Shown one piece after another: positions 46,492 through 53,737 of a DNA stretch of 64,000 bases; positions within the stretch are counted from its first letter, which is position 1; each line of letters begins with the position of its first letter. This stretch comes from an uncultured Lachnospiraceae bacterium (GTDB lineage Bacteria > Bacillota > Clostridia > Lachnospirales > Lachnospiraceae). The notes under the pieces were generated by a model. The model did no database searches and was not told the DNA's origin. It saw only the letters and a list, made by a program, of their open reading frames with translations. The DNA lies in contig CAJTUB010000002.1 in assembly GCA_910579465.1 (NCBI GenBank), positions 130,980 through 194,979 on the forward strand. The letters are read 5' to 3'. A program made the position numbers and the translations under genes.

Positions 46492-47133
46492 ATGAAGATT
46501 ATTATGTTAGGCGCACCGGGGGCCGGTAAGGGAACGCAGGCAAAGCAGATTGCGAAAAAGTTTTCGGTTCCGCACATTTCTACGGGAGATATTTTTCGTG
46601 CAAACATTAAGGAAAACACGGAGCTTGGCAGAAGAGCAAAGGAATATATGGACCAGGGGATGTTAGTTCCGGATTCCCTGACGCTGGAGCTGATTATGGA
46701 CCGCTTCCAGAATCCGGACTGCGCAAACGGCTATGTCCTGGACGGTTTTCCGAGAACGATTCCGCAGGCAGAGGCACTGACAGAGGCGCTGGCGAAGAAC
46801 GGCGAGCACATTGACTTTGCAATCAACGTAGAGGTTCCGGATGAGGCGATTGTAAGCCGGATGTCCGGCAGACGCGCCTGCTTAGGCTGCGGTGCAACCT
46901 ATCATATCAAATACAATGCGCCGGCAAAGGAAAATGTCTGTGATACATGCGGAGCGGAGCTTGTGCTTCGTGACGATGATAAGCCGGAAACCGTACAGAA
47001 GCGTCTTGCGGTATACCATGACCAGACGCAGCCGTTAATCGATTACTATAAAAAAGAGGGTGTTCTTCGCGAGGTAGACGGTACGAAGGACATGAAAGAA
47101 GTATTTGAAGATATCCTTGCGATTTTACAGTAA
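46492..47133 (+). CDS. adk: Adenylate kinase
   Basis: The 213-residue enzyme balancing AMP, ADP and ATP. ATG 46492 follows AGGAGGG. P-loop GAPGAGKGTQ (about 7-16), the AMP-binding DGFPRTIPQAEAL and a zinc-type LID with four cysteines (CLGCGATYH and CDTCG, about residues 127-150), as in Gram-positive bacteria. Confidence 0.98.
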   Translation: MKIIMLGAPGAGKGTQAKQIAKKFSVPHISTGDIFRANIKENTELGRRAKEYMDQGMLVPDSLTLELIMDRFQNPDCANGYVLDGFPRTIPQAEALTEALAKNGEHIDFAINVEVPDEAIVSRMSGRRACLGCGATYHIKYNAPAKENVCDTCGAELVLRDDDKPETVQKRLAVYHDQTQPLIDYYKKEGVLREVDGTKDMKEVFEDILAILQ

Positions 47134-47148
47134 GGGAAGAGGCAGAGT

Positions 47149-47916
47149 ATGGCAGTATCAATTAAATCAGAACGTGAAATAGAATTGATGCGTGAGTCGG
47201 GGAGGATTCTTTCTATCGTGCATACGGAGCTTGCGGCGATGATACGGCCGGGAATCAGCACCTTGGATATTGACAAACGCTGTTATGAAATCATACGGGA
47301 TTTCGGCTGTGTTCCTTCCTTTCTGAACTATCAGGGGTATCCGGCGTCCGTGTGCGTATCGGTGAATGAAGAGGTAGTGCACGGGATTCCGAATAAGAAG
47401 CATATTCTGAAGGAGGGCGACATTGTAAGCCTTGATGCGGGTGTAATCTACAAAGGATATCATTCCGATGCGGCACGTACCGTTGCGGTAGGTGAAATCA
47501 GTCCGGAATGGCAGCGTCTGATAGATGTAACGAAGCAGTCCTTTTTTGAGGGAATTAAATTTGCAAGGCAGGGATACCGCATCGGCGATATTTCGGGTGC
47601 AATCCAGGACTATGTGGAATCCTTCGGCTATTCCCTCGTAAGGGAGCTGGTCGGCCACGGGGTCGGAAAGGCGCTTCACGAAGAGCCGCAGGTGCCGAAT
47701 TTCCGCACCCGCAGGAAGGGAATCCGGTTGGAGGCCGGCATGACCATTGCGATTGAGCCGATGGTAAACATGGGACGCTTTGAAGTACAGTGGCTGGAGG
47801 ACGGCTGGACGGTAGTGACGGCAGACGGTTCTCCGTCGGCACACTATGAAAATACGGTACTGATTACAAACGGTGAGCCGGAGCTGCTTACCATAGAACG
47901 GAATGAAGGAATTTAA
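47149..47916 (+). CDS. map: Methionine aminopeptidase, type I
   Basis: Removes N-terminal Met from nascent proteins. 255 residues; the dinuclear metal site residues are visible (Asp in LDAGVIYKGYHSDAART, His in GHGVGKALHEEP, Glu in IEPMV and in the C-terminal HYENTVLIT). Between adk and infA as in many Firmicutes; here infA follows directly, 9 bases on, without an intervening KOW-protein gene. Confidence 0.98.
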   Translation: MAVSIKSEREIELMRESGRILSIVHTELAAMIRPGISTLDIDKRCYEIIRDFGCVPSFLNYQGYPASVCVSVNEEVVHGIPNKKHILKEGDIVSLDAGVIYKGYHSDAARTVAVGEISPEWQRLIDVTKQSFFEGIKFARQGYRIGDISGAIQDYVESFGYSLVRELVGHGVGKALHEEPQVPNFRTRRKGIRLEAGMTIAIEPMVNMGRFEVQWLEDGWTVVTADGSPSAHYENTVLITNGEPELLTIERNEGI

Positions 47917-47925
47917 GGAGGATTT

Positions 47926-48144
47926 ATGTCGAAAACAGATGTTGTTGAAATTGAAGGAACTGTTGTAGAAAAGCTGCCGAACGCGATGTTCCAGGTAGAG
48001 CTGGAAAACGGACACCGCGTGCTGGCGCACATCAGCGGAAAGCTTCGTATGAATTTCATTAAGATTGTTCCGGGGGATAAGGTAACCCTGGAGCTTTCCC
48101 CGTATGATCTGACGAAGGGAAGAATCATCTGGAGAGATAAATAA
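47926..48144 (+). CDS. infA: Translation initiation factor IF-1
   Basis: A 72-residue S1/OB-fold factor occupying the ribosomal A site during initiation. [20 protein letters not shown] and the C-terminal [15 protein letters not shown] are conserved (RIIWR in place of RITYR). Preceded by AAGGAGG. Last gene of the operon here. Confidence 0.97.
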   Translation: MSKTDVVEIEGTVVEKLPNAMFQVELENGHRVLAHISGKLRMNFIKIVPGDKVTLELSPYDLTKGRIIWRDK

Positions 48145-48151
48145 GGAAAGA

Positions 48152-48183
48152 GGGGCTGCGGTACGAAGCGCAGCCCCCTTTTT
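48152..48183 (+). terminator. Operon-end terminator 1
   Basis: GGGGCTGCG (48152-48160) pairs with CGCAGCCCC (48169-48177), followed by T5. It ends the ribosomal operon directly after infA. Confidence 0.93.
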
Positions 48184-48200
48184 GCAAGCCACGCCCGGAG

Positions 48201-48229
48201 CCGTTGCGCTTTCTGCAACGGTTTCTTTT
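48201..48229 (+). terminator. Operon-end terminator 2
   Basis: CCGTTGC (48201-48207) pairs with GCAACGG (48215-48221), then TTTCTTTT. A back-up to the preceding terminator. Confidence 0.8.
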
Positions 48230-48241
48230 GTATTTTGAAGA

Positions 48242-48281
48242 AAACTATGACACAATGCTGTCATAGTTTATTTGCTATACT
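48242..48281 (+). promoter_or_regulatory. Autoregulatory operator and promoter of the WYL regulator gene
   Basis: A perfect 11-bp inverted repeat AAACTATGACA/TGTCATAGTTT (48242-48252 and 48259-48269, 6-base centre) sits just upstream of an extended -10 TGCTATACT (48273-48281) and covers the -35 position. It is well placed as the binding site of the WYL regulator encoded next. Confidence 0.7.
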
Positions 48282-48300
48282 GATGCGGAAAGGAGGAAAT

Positions 48301-49209
48301 ATGAAGATTGCCCGGCTTATGGGAATTGTTGTTTATTTATTGAATCATGGACGCACCTCTGCGCAGAAGCTCGCTGAAGAATTTGAAGTCTCGCCCAGAA
48401 CGATTATAAGGGACCTGGAGACGCTGGATGAGGCAGGGATTCCGATTCAGTCCTTCTACGGAGCGGAAGGCGGTTATCAGATTATGGATGGCTATGTTTT
48501 AGAAAAACAGGTTGCCACAAATGCGGAATATGATTGGATTGTTACCGCACTGAAAGGGCTGGCAGGTGCATATCCGGGGAAGGGGCCGGAGCAGGTGCTG
48601 GCTAAAATGAAAAGTGTAAATATTGCGCAGGAAAATGCGGTTTCCGTGGATTTTGGGGCAGCAGGCGAGGACGATAAAATAAATGAGCAGCTGATGCGGT
48701 TAGAAGATGCAATTCAAAAAAGGAAGGTGATTCGGTTTTCCTATACGAATGGTCATGATGAAGTGAAGGAAATCCAAGTGGAGCCAGTCAGACTGCAATA
48801 CAAATGGTATAGCTGGTATTTGATTGGATATTATGAAAAATATCAGGATTATTGTATGTTCAAATTAGTCCGTATGGAGCAGCTGGAGGTAACGGAGCTG
48901 ACCTATACAAAGCTCCATGAGCTTCCGGAGGAGATAATGCAGGAAAGCAGGAATACGGACGGGATTCGTATCAGGCTTTACGGAAAAGCAATGATAAAAT
49001 CAAAGTGCAGGGAATATCTGCATGGACAGATTACGCAGGAATTTGAAAACGGCGATTTTGAGTTTTGCTTTTCTGTACCAGAGCACGAGACATTTTGGTA
49101 TGGAGTGATTCTTTCTTTCGGAAATAAGGCTAAAATAATCGAACCACAGGAAGTAAGAGAGCGTATTATAAAAACTTGTAAGGAAATACAAAGGGAGTAT
49201 GAGGAGTAG
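48301..49209 (+). CDS. WYL-domain transcriptional regulator (YafY-like)
   Basis: A 302-residue protein from ATG 48301 (AAAGGAGG upstream). The N-terminal DeoR-type winged helix (MKIARLMGIVVYLLNHGRTS, EEFEVSPRTIIRDLETLDEA, about residues 1-60) leads into a WYL domain (RKVIRFSYTNGHDE, WYSWYLIGYYEKYQDYCMFK, about 140-190) expected to bind a ligand. A C-terminal WCX-like extension follows. It heads a three-gene unit with a Rid protein and a thioesterase and probably controls it. The palindrome at 48242 suggests autoregulation. Confidence 0.9.
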   Translation: MKIARLMGIVVYLLNHGRTSAQKLAEEFEVSPRTIIRDLETLDEAGIPIQSFYGAEGGYQIMDGYVLEKQVATNAEYDWIVTALKGLAGAYPGKGPEQVLAKMKSVNIAQENAVSVDFGAAGEDDKINEQLMRLEDAIQKRKVIRFSYTNGHDEVKEIQVEPVRLQYKWYSWYLIGYYEKYQDYCMFKLVRMEQLEVTELTYTKLHELPEEIMQESRNTDGIRIRLYGKAMIKSKCREYLHGQITQEFENGDFEFCFSVPEHETFWYGVILSFGNKAKIIEPQEVRERIIKTCKEIQREYEE

Positions 49210-49247
49210 CATTATAAAATCAGGAAAAGACAGGAGAGGACGGTAAG

Positions 49248-49619
49248 ATGAAGGAAATAGAACGATATGATATTAGTGAGGATTTTGCGCATTCGGGTAT
49301 TATCAGGGCAGGAGAGTTCTGCTTTTTAAATTATTGTGTCGGCAATGTGGGTGGTACGATTGAGCAGCAGATTAACGGAGCCTTTGACGAGATGGAAAGG
49401 AGACTGGCGTTAGTTGGTCTGACACTGGAAAATGTTGTGCAGATGGATTGTCTGTTCCGGGATGTATGGAATATTCCGGTCATGGAAAAGGTAATCCGGG
49501 AAAGATTTCACGGAAAATACCCGGTGCGGAAATCGATTCAGACTGCGTTTGCACATGTAGGAGGAGAAAACGGATTACTGTTTCAGGCGGACGCGATTGC
49601 CTATGCAGTAAGGTCGTAG
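49248..49619 (+). CDS. Rid-family protein (divergent)
   Basis: A 123-residue protein with the YjgF/Rid fold pattern: an initial HSGIIRAGEFCFLNYCVGNV strand region, then GAFDEMERRLALVGLTLENV, QMDCLFRDV and RKSIQTAFAHVG, where RidA has its carboxylate-binding Arg. It is less similar to RidA than the protein at 18760, so enamine deaminase activity should not be assumed. It lies between the WYL regulator and a thioesterase and probably shares their substrate pathway. Confidence 0.82.
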   Translation: MKEIERYDISEDFAHSGIIRAGEFCFLNYCVGNVGGTIEQQINGAFDEMERRLALVGLTLENVVQMDCLFRDVWNIPVMEKVIRERFHGKYPVRKSIQTAFAHVGGENGLLFQADAIAYAVRS

Positions 49620-49639
49620 AGCAAAGGGGATAGTATAAA

Positions 49640-50062
49640 ATGAGAGAATATAAGCATGTAGTGCAATACTATGAAACTGACCGGATGGGGATTACGCATC
49701 ATTCGAATTATATCAGGTGGATGGAGGAAGCCAGAATTGATTTTTTACGGCAGATTGGCTGGGACTATGCAAAGCTGGAGGAGGAAGGGGTGACGTCGCC
49801 TGTCGTGAAGGTGGAATGCAATTATAAAAAATCGTCCACCTTTTCCGATGAAATTTCGATTCAGGTATCCGTAGCAGAGTACAAGGGTATTAAGCTTGTT
49901 TTGCAATACGAAATGAGAAATCAGTGTAACGAAGTCATATGTGAGGCAAGCTCTGCCCATTGTTTTATGGATAAGGATAATAAAATCATCCGTATGGCAA
50001 AACAGCTTCCGGCATTCCATGAAGTATTGACAGGGTTAGTTCAAAAGCGTAATGACACCTGA
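49640..50062 (+). CDS. Acyl-CoA thioesterase (YbgC/4HBT hotdog fold)
   Basis: A 140-residue hotdog-fold enzyme. The catalytic region YYETDRMGITHHSNYIRWME (about residues 11-30) has the nucleophilic Asp, the following Gly and the Tyr of 4-hydroxybenzoyl-CoA thioesterase relatives. It is expected to cleave a short acyl-CoA in the cytosol. Its position after a Rid protein suggests removal of an unwanted intermediate; the substrate is unknown. Ends 20 bases before repeat copy R3. Confidence 0.88.
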   Translation: MREYKHVVQYYETDRMGITHHSNYIRWMEEARIDFLRQIGWDYAKLEEEGVTSPVVKVECNYKKSSTFSDEISIQVSVAEYKGIKLVLQYEMRNQCNEVICEASSAHCFMDKDNKIIRMAKQLPAFHEVLTGLVQKRNDT

Positions 50063-50082
50063 CGAAAAACAGGGTGTAAAAG

Positions 50083-50149
50083 CTTGAATTTCCGCATTTT
50101 GTATATCCTTTTGCATTCTGCAGGCTATTTAAAAATGTGGAAACCCAGG
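50083..50149. repeat. Dispersed palindromic repeat, copy R3 (short)
   Basis: Left arm CTTGAATTTCCGCATTTT (50083-50100), right arm AAAATGTGGAAACCCAGG (50132-50149); the core is nearly absent. The right arm ends 10 bases before the -35 of the tetR promoter. Confidence 0.75.
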
Positions 50150-50159
50150 GAAAAAGCAC

Positions 50160-50209
50160 TTGACAAACGTGCCGGATTGTCGCATAATATAAACATACCG
50201 TTAGTATGT
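50160..50209 (+). promoter_or_regulatory. tetR promoter and operator
   Basis: TTGACA (50160-50165), 17 bases, CATAAT (50183-50188). Just downstream ACATAC/GTATGT (50193-50198, 50204-50209, 5-base centre) forms an inverted repeat overlapping the probable transcription start, typical of TetR autorepression. Confidence 0.78.
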
Positions 50210-50226
50210 AAATGGAGGGCTTTGAA

Positions 50227-50880
50227 TTGGCGCGGAACAAATATCCTGAGGAAACCGTAAATCTTATCCTTGAAACCGCGGCGCGGCTTTTTATGGAACA
50301 GGGCTACGAGCATACCTCGATCCAGGATATTATCGATAATCTCGGCGGATTGAGCAAGGGTGCGATTTATCATCATTTTAAGTCGAAGGAAGAGATACTG
50401 GTCGCGGTGACAAATAAAATGACGGAGCAGTCCAACAGAATGCTTCTCGGGATACGGAACTGTACCGGTATGACGGGCAAGGAAAAGCTGAAAAAGCTGC
50501 TGACCGATTCCGTAAACCGTTCTGTCCATGATGAGATTTTTGCCGCGGCGCCGAATCTAGGCTCCAGTCCGGCGCTGGTGTTCAGTATTTTGAAGGAGAC
50601 GATAGAAGGCGTTGCTCCTGACTATGTCCTGCCGATTATAGAGCAGGGGATTGCGGACGGCTCGATTCAGACCGAGTATCCCGAAGAGCTTGCGGAGCTG
50701 ATTATGCTGGTGGGAAATATCTGGCTGGACTCGATGATTTTTGATGATACGCCCGAAAAGGTCTACCGGAAGTGCGTGATGTACGACAGGATGCTGCGGG
50801 GCTTCGGACTGGATATTCTGGACGAAGGCGTGTTTGAGCGGCTTCGTAGTCTTGCAGAGCTTTACCAGAGGAGGAAATAG
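50227..50880 (+). CDS. TetR/AcrR-family regulator
   Basis: A 217-residue repressor. TTG 50227 is favoured because GGAGG (50214-50218) is 8 bases upstream; ATG 50212 lies within the site itself. The DNA-binding domain is clear (AARLFMEQGYEHTSIQDIID, GLSKGAIYHHFKSKEEIL, about residues 14-52); the C-terminal ligand domain is family-variable. The matching inverted repeat at its own promoter and at the MFS promoter suggests it represses both. Confidence 0.92.
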   Translation: MARNKYPEETVNLILETAARLFMEQGYEHTSIQDIIDNLGGLSKGAIYHHFKSKEEILVAVTNKMTEQSNRMLLGIRNCTGMTGKEKLKKLLTDSVNRSVHDEIFAAAPNLGSSPALVFSILKETIEGVAPDYVLPIIEQGIADGSIQTEYPEELAELIMLVGNIWLDSMIFDDTPEKVYRKCVMYDRMLRGFGLDILDEGVFERLRSLAELYQRRK

Positions 50881-50900
50881 AACCCGGAGGGGATTTGATT

Positions 50901-50922
50901 TTCTGCCCGGAACAGGGCAGAA
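50901..50922. other. Hairpin between tetR and the MFS gene
   Basis: TTCTGCCC (50901-50908) pairs with GGGCAGAA (50915-50922); A6 follows on the plus strand, so it would terminate only weakly in this direction. Confidence 0.5.
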
Positions 50923-50930
50923 AAAATTTA

Positions 50931-50959
50931 TTCACATACATACCGGCGGTTGGTATTAT
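50931..50959 (+). promoter_or_regulatory. MFS gene promoter with embedded TetR-type operator
   Basis: TTCACA (50931-50936), 17 bases, TATTAT (50954-50959). Between them ATACC-GGCGGTT-GGTAT (50940-50956) is an inverted repeat resembling the tetR operator half-sites. Repressor bound here would block RNA polymerase. Confidence 0.68.
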
Positions 50960-51006
50960 AAAGGGAGCTTCTTTGGAAATGAAATTGATAAAATGGAGGT
51001 CTGGGT

Positions 51007-52251
51007 ATGAAAAAGCTTTTTCAACGTGATTTTACAATGGTAGTAATCGGGCAGATTATTTCACTGTTCGGCAACGCGATACTGCGGTTTGCCCTGCCGC
51101 TGTACCTGCTCCGTGAGACGGCTTCCTCGTCGCTTTTTGGCGCGGTGACTGCCTGTTCCTTTATTCCTGTGGTAGTTTTTTCCCTTTTTGGCGGAGTCAT
51201 TGCCGACCGGAAAAACAAGCGGAATATTATGGTTGTGCTGGATTTTACAACGGCGGCAATTATCCTGTTGTTTTGTCTTGTGCTAGGAAGGGTTTCCCTT
51301 GTGCCGCTGATGATTGCGGTGCTGATGCTTTTATACGGGATATCCGGTATTTATCAGCCTGCGGTACAGGCAAGTATTCCGCTGATTACCGAGCGGGAGC
51401 TGCTGTTGCAGGGCAATGCGGTCATCAATATGGTAAGCACGCTTGCGGGCCTGCTCGGACCGGTGATCGGCGGCGTTTTGTTCGGCGCGTCCGGAATCAT
51501 GCCAATCCTTTTTATCAGTGCAGGCTGCTTTGTTTTTTCAGCAGTAATGGAGCTTTTTATACACATTCCCTTTGTAAAAAGCACGGACAGGAAAAGTATC
51601 TTCCGTTCGGCAGGCTCCGACCTGGCGGAGAGTATCCGGTTTGTGATAGATGAAAAACCGGTGTTTCGTTCAGTGCTTGGAATCCTTGTGCTGTTTAATC
51701 TGGTATTCTCCGCGGCAATGCTTGTCGGTATTCCTGTGATGGTCGTGCAGGTTCTGGGGATGTCCGATACTGTCCTCGGAATCACGCAGGGAGCGATGGG
51801 ACTGGGCGGTCTTGCAGGCGGAATTATAGCAGGCGCGGCGGCAGAAAAAATGCGCCTGAAAAACGGCTGGGTTATTCTCGTCCTATGCTCGCTGGCAGCG
51901 TTTTTTATGGGGCTTTCCCTGTTGGAAGCAGTACCGGCAGGCGTCAGTTACATTGTAATAACCGCTGCAAGCTTCGGGGCAATGTGCGCCTCCACCATGT
52001 TCAGCGTGTCACTGCTGACAGCGGTACAACGGCAGACCCCGCCGCAGCTTCTCGGGAAAATCATGGCGGTCAGCATTGCCGTTTCAAGCAGCTCCCAGCC
52101 CGTAGGGCAGGCGGTTTACGGGCTGTTATTCGATACCTTTTCCGATAGACCGTATGTTGTAATGATTGGTGCAGCGGTTCTGGCAATGGGGATTTCCCTG
52201 TATTCCAAAAGAACCTTTGCCGCTCTGGACGAAGCGGGGGAGACGGCATAG
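51007..52251 (+). CDS. Major facilitator superfamily exporter
   Basis: A 414-residue, 12-helix drug-efflux-type transporter. Start MKKLFQRDFTMVVIGQIISL behind a GGAGG. The A-like motif GGVIADRKNKRNIMV lies in the helix 2-3 loop (about residues 60-74), and GLLGPVIGGVLFG in helix 5 is an antiporter-type motif C. It resembles the MFS proteins grouped with macrolide-efflux transporters in Clostridia. Substrate unverified. Probably controlled by the upstream TetR. Confidence 0.9.
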   Translation: MKKLFQRDFTMVVIGQIISLFGNAILRFALPLYLLRETASSSLFGAVTACSFIPVVVFSLFGGVIADRKNKRNIMVVLDFTTAAIILLFCLVLGRVSLVPLMIAVLMLLYGISGIYQPAVQASIPLITERELLLQGNAVINMVSTLAGLLGPVIGGVLFGASGIMPILFISAGCFVFSAVMELFIHIPFVKSTDRKSIFRSAGSDLAESIRFVIDEKPVFRSVLGILVLFNLVFSAAMLVGIPVMVVQVLGMSDTVLGITQGAMGLGGLAGGIIAGAAAEKMRLKNGWVILVLCSLAAFFMGLSLLEAVPAGVSYIVITAASFGAMCASTMFSVSLLTAVQRQTPPQLLGKIMAVSIAVSSSSQPVGQAVYGLLFDTFSDRPYVVMIGAAVLAMGISLYSKRTFAALDEAGETA

Positions 52252-52257
52252 TCGCCC

Positions 52258-52413
52258 TGCCGGGACTTCCTTCAAGGGCTGGTAAGCTGCCCAGTGGCCT
52301 CCCCGCGGGAAAATATCTATGAGGTAATTCCGGTTTCGTTAAACGTAAGTCCTTCGGATCAATGCAAAACTGAGGAATTTTCCCAGGTCATTCAAAAAAT
52401 GCGGAAGCGAAAA
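52258..52413. repeat. Dispersed palindromic repeat, copy R5 (left-truncated)
   Basis: CCGGGACTTCCTTCAAGGGC onward aligns with the central and right half of R2 (53495-53664), including ATTCCGGTTTCG, GTCCTTCGG and ATGCAAAACTGA. It ends in AAAATGCGGAAGCGAAAAG. The left arm is missing. It lies 12 bases before the -35 of the next gene. Confidence 0.72.
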
Positions 52414-52425
52414 GAGCCTGACAGG

Positions 52426-52454
52426 TAGAAAAAAGCAGGATGCTGTGTTATAAT
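52426..52454 (+). promoter_or_regulatory. Promoter of the 214-residue hypothetical
   Basis: TAGAAA (52426-52431, poor -35), 17 bases, perfect TATAAT (52449-52454). The weak -35 suggests that an activator may be needed. Confidence 0.55.
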
Positions 52455-52506
52455 AGGCTTAAAATGAACAGGCTTCATCGTTTTTTGGCAGAAGGGAGGA
52501 AGAGCA

Positions 52507-53151
52507 ATGTTGTTTTTACACGAAAATGAGAGGACATTTGAAAGGATACCTGCCGGGAGCGTCTTTCAGCCGCCGGTCGCCAGAGCGGGGGAACGCCGCT
52601 TACGCGAACGCTATGACCTGTCAGGGCAGGCATGTATACAGCGGAGACTGAGCAGGGCCTTGCGCGGAGTAGAGCGTGACCCCAAGTATCAGTATATAAA
52701 GGCGCGTCAGGGTCGTTTTATTAATCCGCAGGTGAATTATACAGTAATCCGGCAGATTATTGAGCGGACAATAGGCGCGGAGTATTGTATATATCAGAAT
52801 ATGCAGGAGATTGCAGAGGAGCTTGGGGTGGTGATTGCTCCGGACCCGGCGCAGGCGCCGCTTCCTTGGGCGCCTGACAGGACCCGGTTCTCCTATATCC
52901 CTGATGACTGCCATGAGGGACAGCTAGCAGGAATTCTTCATAATCCCGTACAGGGTCGTTTCCAGTATGAGGGCGAAACATATTATCATCATATGGGTTC
53001 TTACCCTCCCGAGGGAAAGCCTATCTGGAAGATAGATGCAGACGGCAGAATCCAAATTGTAGGGATGTATGAACACGGCGGGACAAATAAAATCTATCAT
53101 AAGAGAAACCGGAGGGACGGAGCAGGTCCCAATACAATAACGCTGCCTTAA
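52507..53151 (+). CDS. Hypothetical protein, 214 residues
   Basis: Starts at ATG 52507 behind AGGGAGGA. It is not recognised. Arg-rich N-terminal half (ERRLRERYDLSGQACIQRRL, LRGVERDPKYQYIKARQGRF), a helical middle (VNYTVIRQIIERTIGAEYCI), a Pro-rich turn and a C-terminal His/Tyr-rich segment (YEGETYYHHMGSYPPEGKPI, then IVGMYEHGGTNKIYHKRN). No signal peptide or membrane helix. The C-terminal half could be an enzymatic or toxin-like domain, but there is no immunity gene or secretion signal to support that. Codon use is ordinary. Single gene flanked by two copies of the dispersed repeat. Confidence 0.65.
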   Translation: MLFLHENERTFERIPAGSVFQPPVARAGERRLRERYDLSGQACIQRRLSRALRGVERDPKYQYIKARQGRFINPQVNYTVIRQIIERTIGAEYCIYQNMQEIAEELGVVIAPDPAQAPLPWAPDRTRFSYIPDDCHEGQLAGILHNPVQGRFQYEGETYYHHMGSYPPEGKPIWKIDADGRIQIVGMYEHGGTNKIYHKRNRRDGAGPNTITLP

Positions 53152-53381
53152 AACGGCTGCTTCGTCCGGACATACAGCTGTTTTTTGCTTTTTGGCTTTT
53201 CGGGAAGTGTAAGCCGGATTCTCCCGTCCTCAATCATGGGATGGATATACTTTGTCATAACATAAGCAATCGTCATTCTGCCCTCAAAAAGCTTTTCAAT
53301 ATCGGCACGGCTTCTTGGCTCTGCGCAGAATTCAAGTATCTCTTCAAATAAAATCTGCATAGTTTCGAATGATTTTCGCAT
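53148..53381 (-). CDS. Small winged-helix protein or fragment
   Basis: 77 residues (SRADIEKLFEGRMTIAYVMT, then KYIHPMIEDGRIRLTLPEKP, PKSKKQLYV). It resembles the C-terminal winged helix that closes AlbA/ATPase-type regulators (the RecG-like helix-turn-helix group), but the upstream catalytic part is absent. There is no ribosome site before 53381, so it may be a stranded 3' fragment. It overlaps the stop of the convergent hypothetical gene by four bases, and repeat R2 lies directly upstream. Confidence 0.5.
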   Translation of the reverse strand: MRKSFETMQILFEEILEFCAEPRSRADIEKLFEGRMTIAYVMTKYIHPMIEDGRIRLTLPEKPKSKKQLYVRTKQPF

Positions 53382-53412
53382 AAAATGACAGACGCTGCGT
53401 ATTACGCGGCAG

Positions 53413-53664
53413 CTTGAGTTTCCGCATTTTGCATATGCTCTTGTGTCCCGGCGGCAGTACGGTAAGCTGATTTTGCAAGCGCGAACACTCCGCCGGACTT
53501 CCTCTAAGCGCTGTTAAGCCGCTCGGTAGCGTCCTCGCGCCTAACCAGCGCTAAGAGGTGATTCCGGTTGCGCTAAAAACCGCGGTCCTTCGGACAAATG
53601 CAAAATCAGCTTACCGTACTGCCGCCGGGACTTCTAAAGCTGCTAAAAAATGCGGAAACTCAAG
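53413..53664. repeat. Dispersed palindromic repeat, copy R2 (full length)
   Basis: A 252-bp nested palindrome. Perfect 18-bp ends CTTGAGTTTCCGCATTTT (53413-53430) and AAAATGCGGAAACTCAAG (53647-53664). A perfect 32-bp internal inverted repeat pairs 53446-53477 with 53599-53630, and an inner imperfect 13-bp pair CCTCTAAGCGCTG (53501-53513) with CAGCGCTAAGAGG (53546-53558). There is no transposase and no long ORF. No obvious target-site duplication was seen. Confidence 0.88.
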
Positions 53665-53675
53665 CAGGCAGGGTC

Positions 53676-53704
53676 TTCTCAAAAACGGTCAATGGCTTTA
53701 TAAT
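53676..53704 (+). promoter_or_regulatory. Promoter of the TetR-ABC operon
   Basis: TTCTCA (53676-53681), 17 bases, TATAAT (53699-53704). Repeat R2 ends 11 bases upstream of the -35. Confidence 0.7.
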
Positions 53705-53737
53705 GGAGCTGAGCGTTTGGAGAATGAGGTGAATGCC

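Noticed and set aside
47167..48264. 365-residue minus-strand reading frame over map and infA
   Set aside because: It is antisense to two clearly conserved genes, has no ribosome site and no recognisable motif; a shadow frame.
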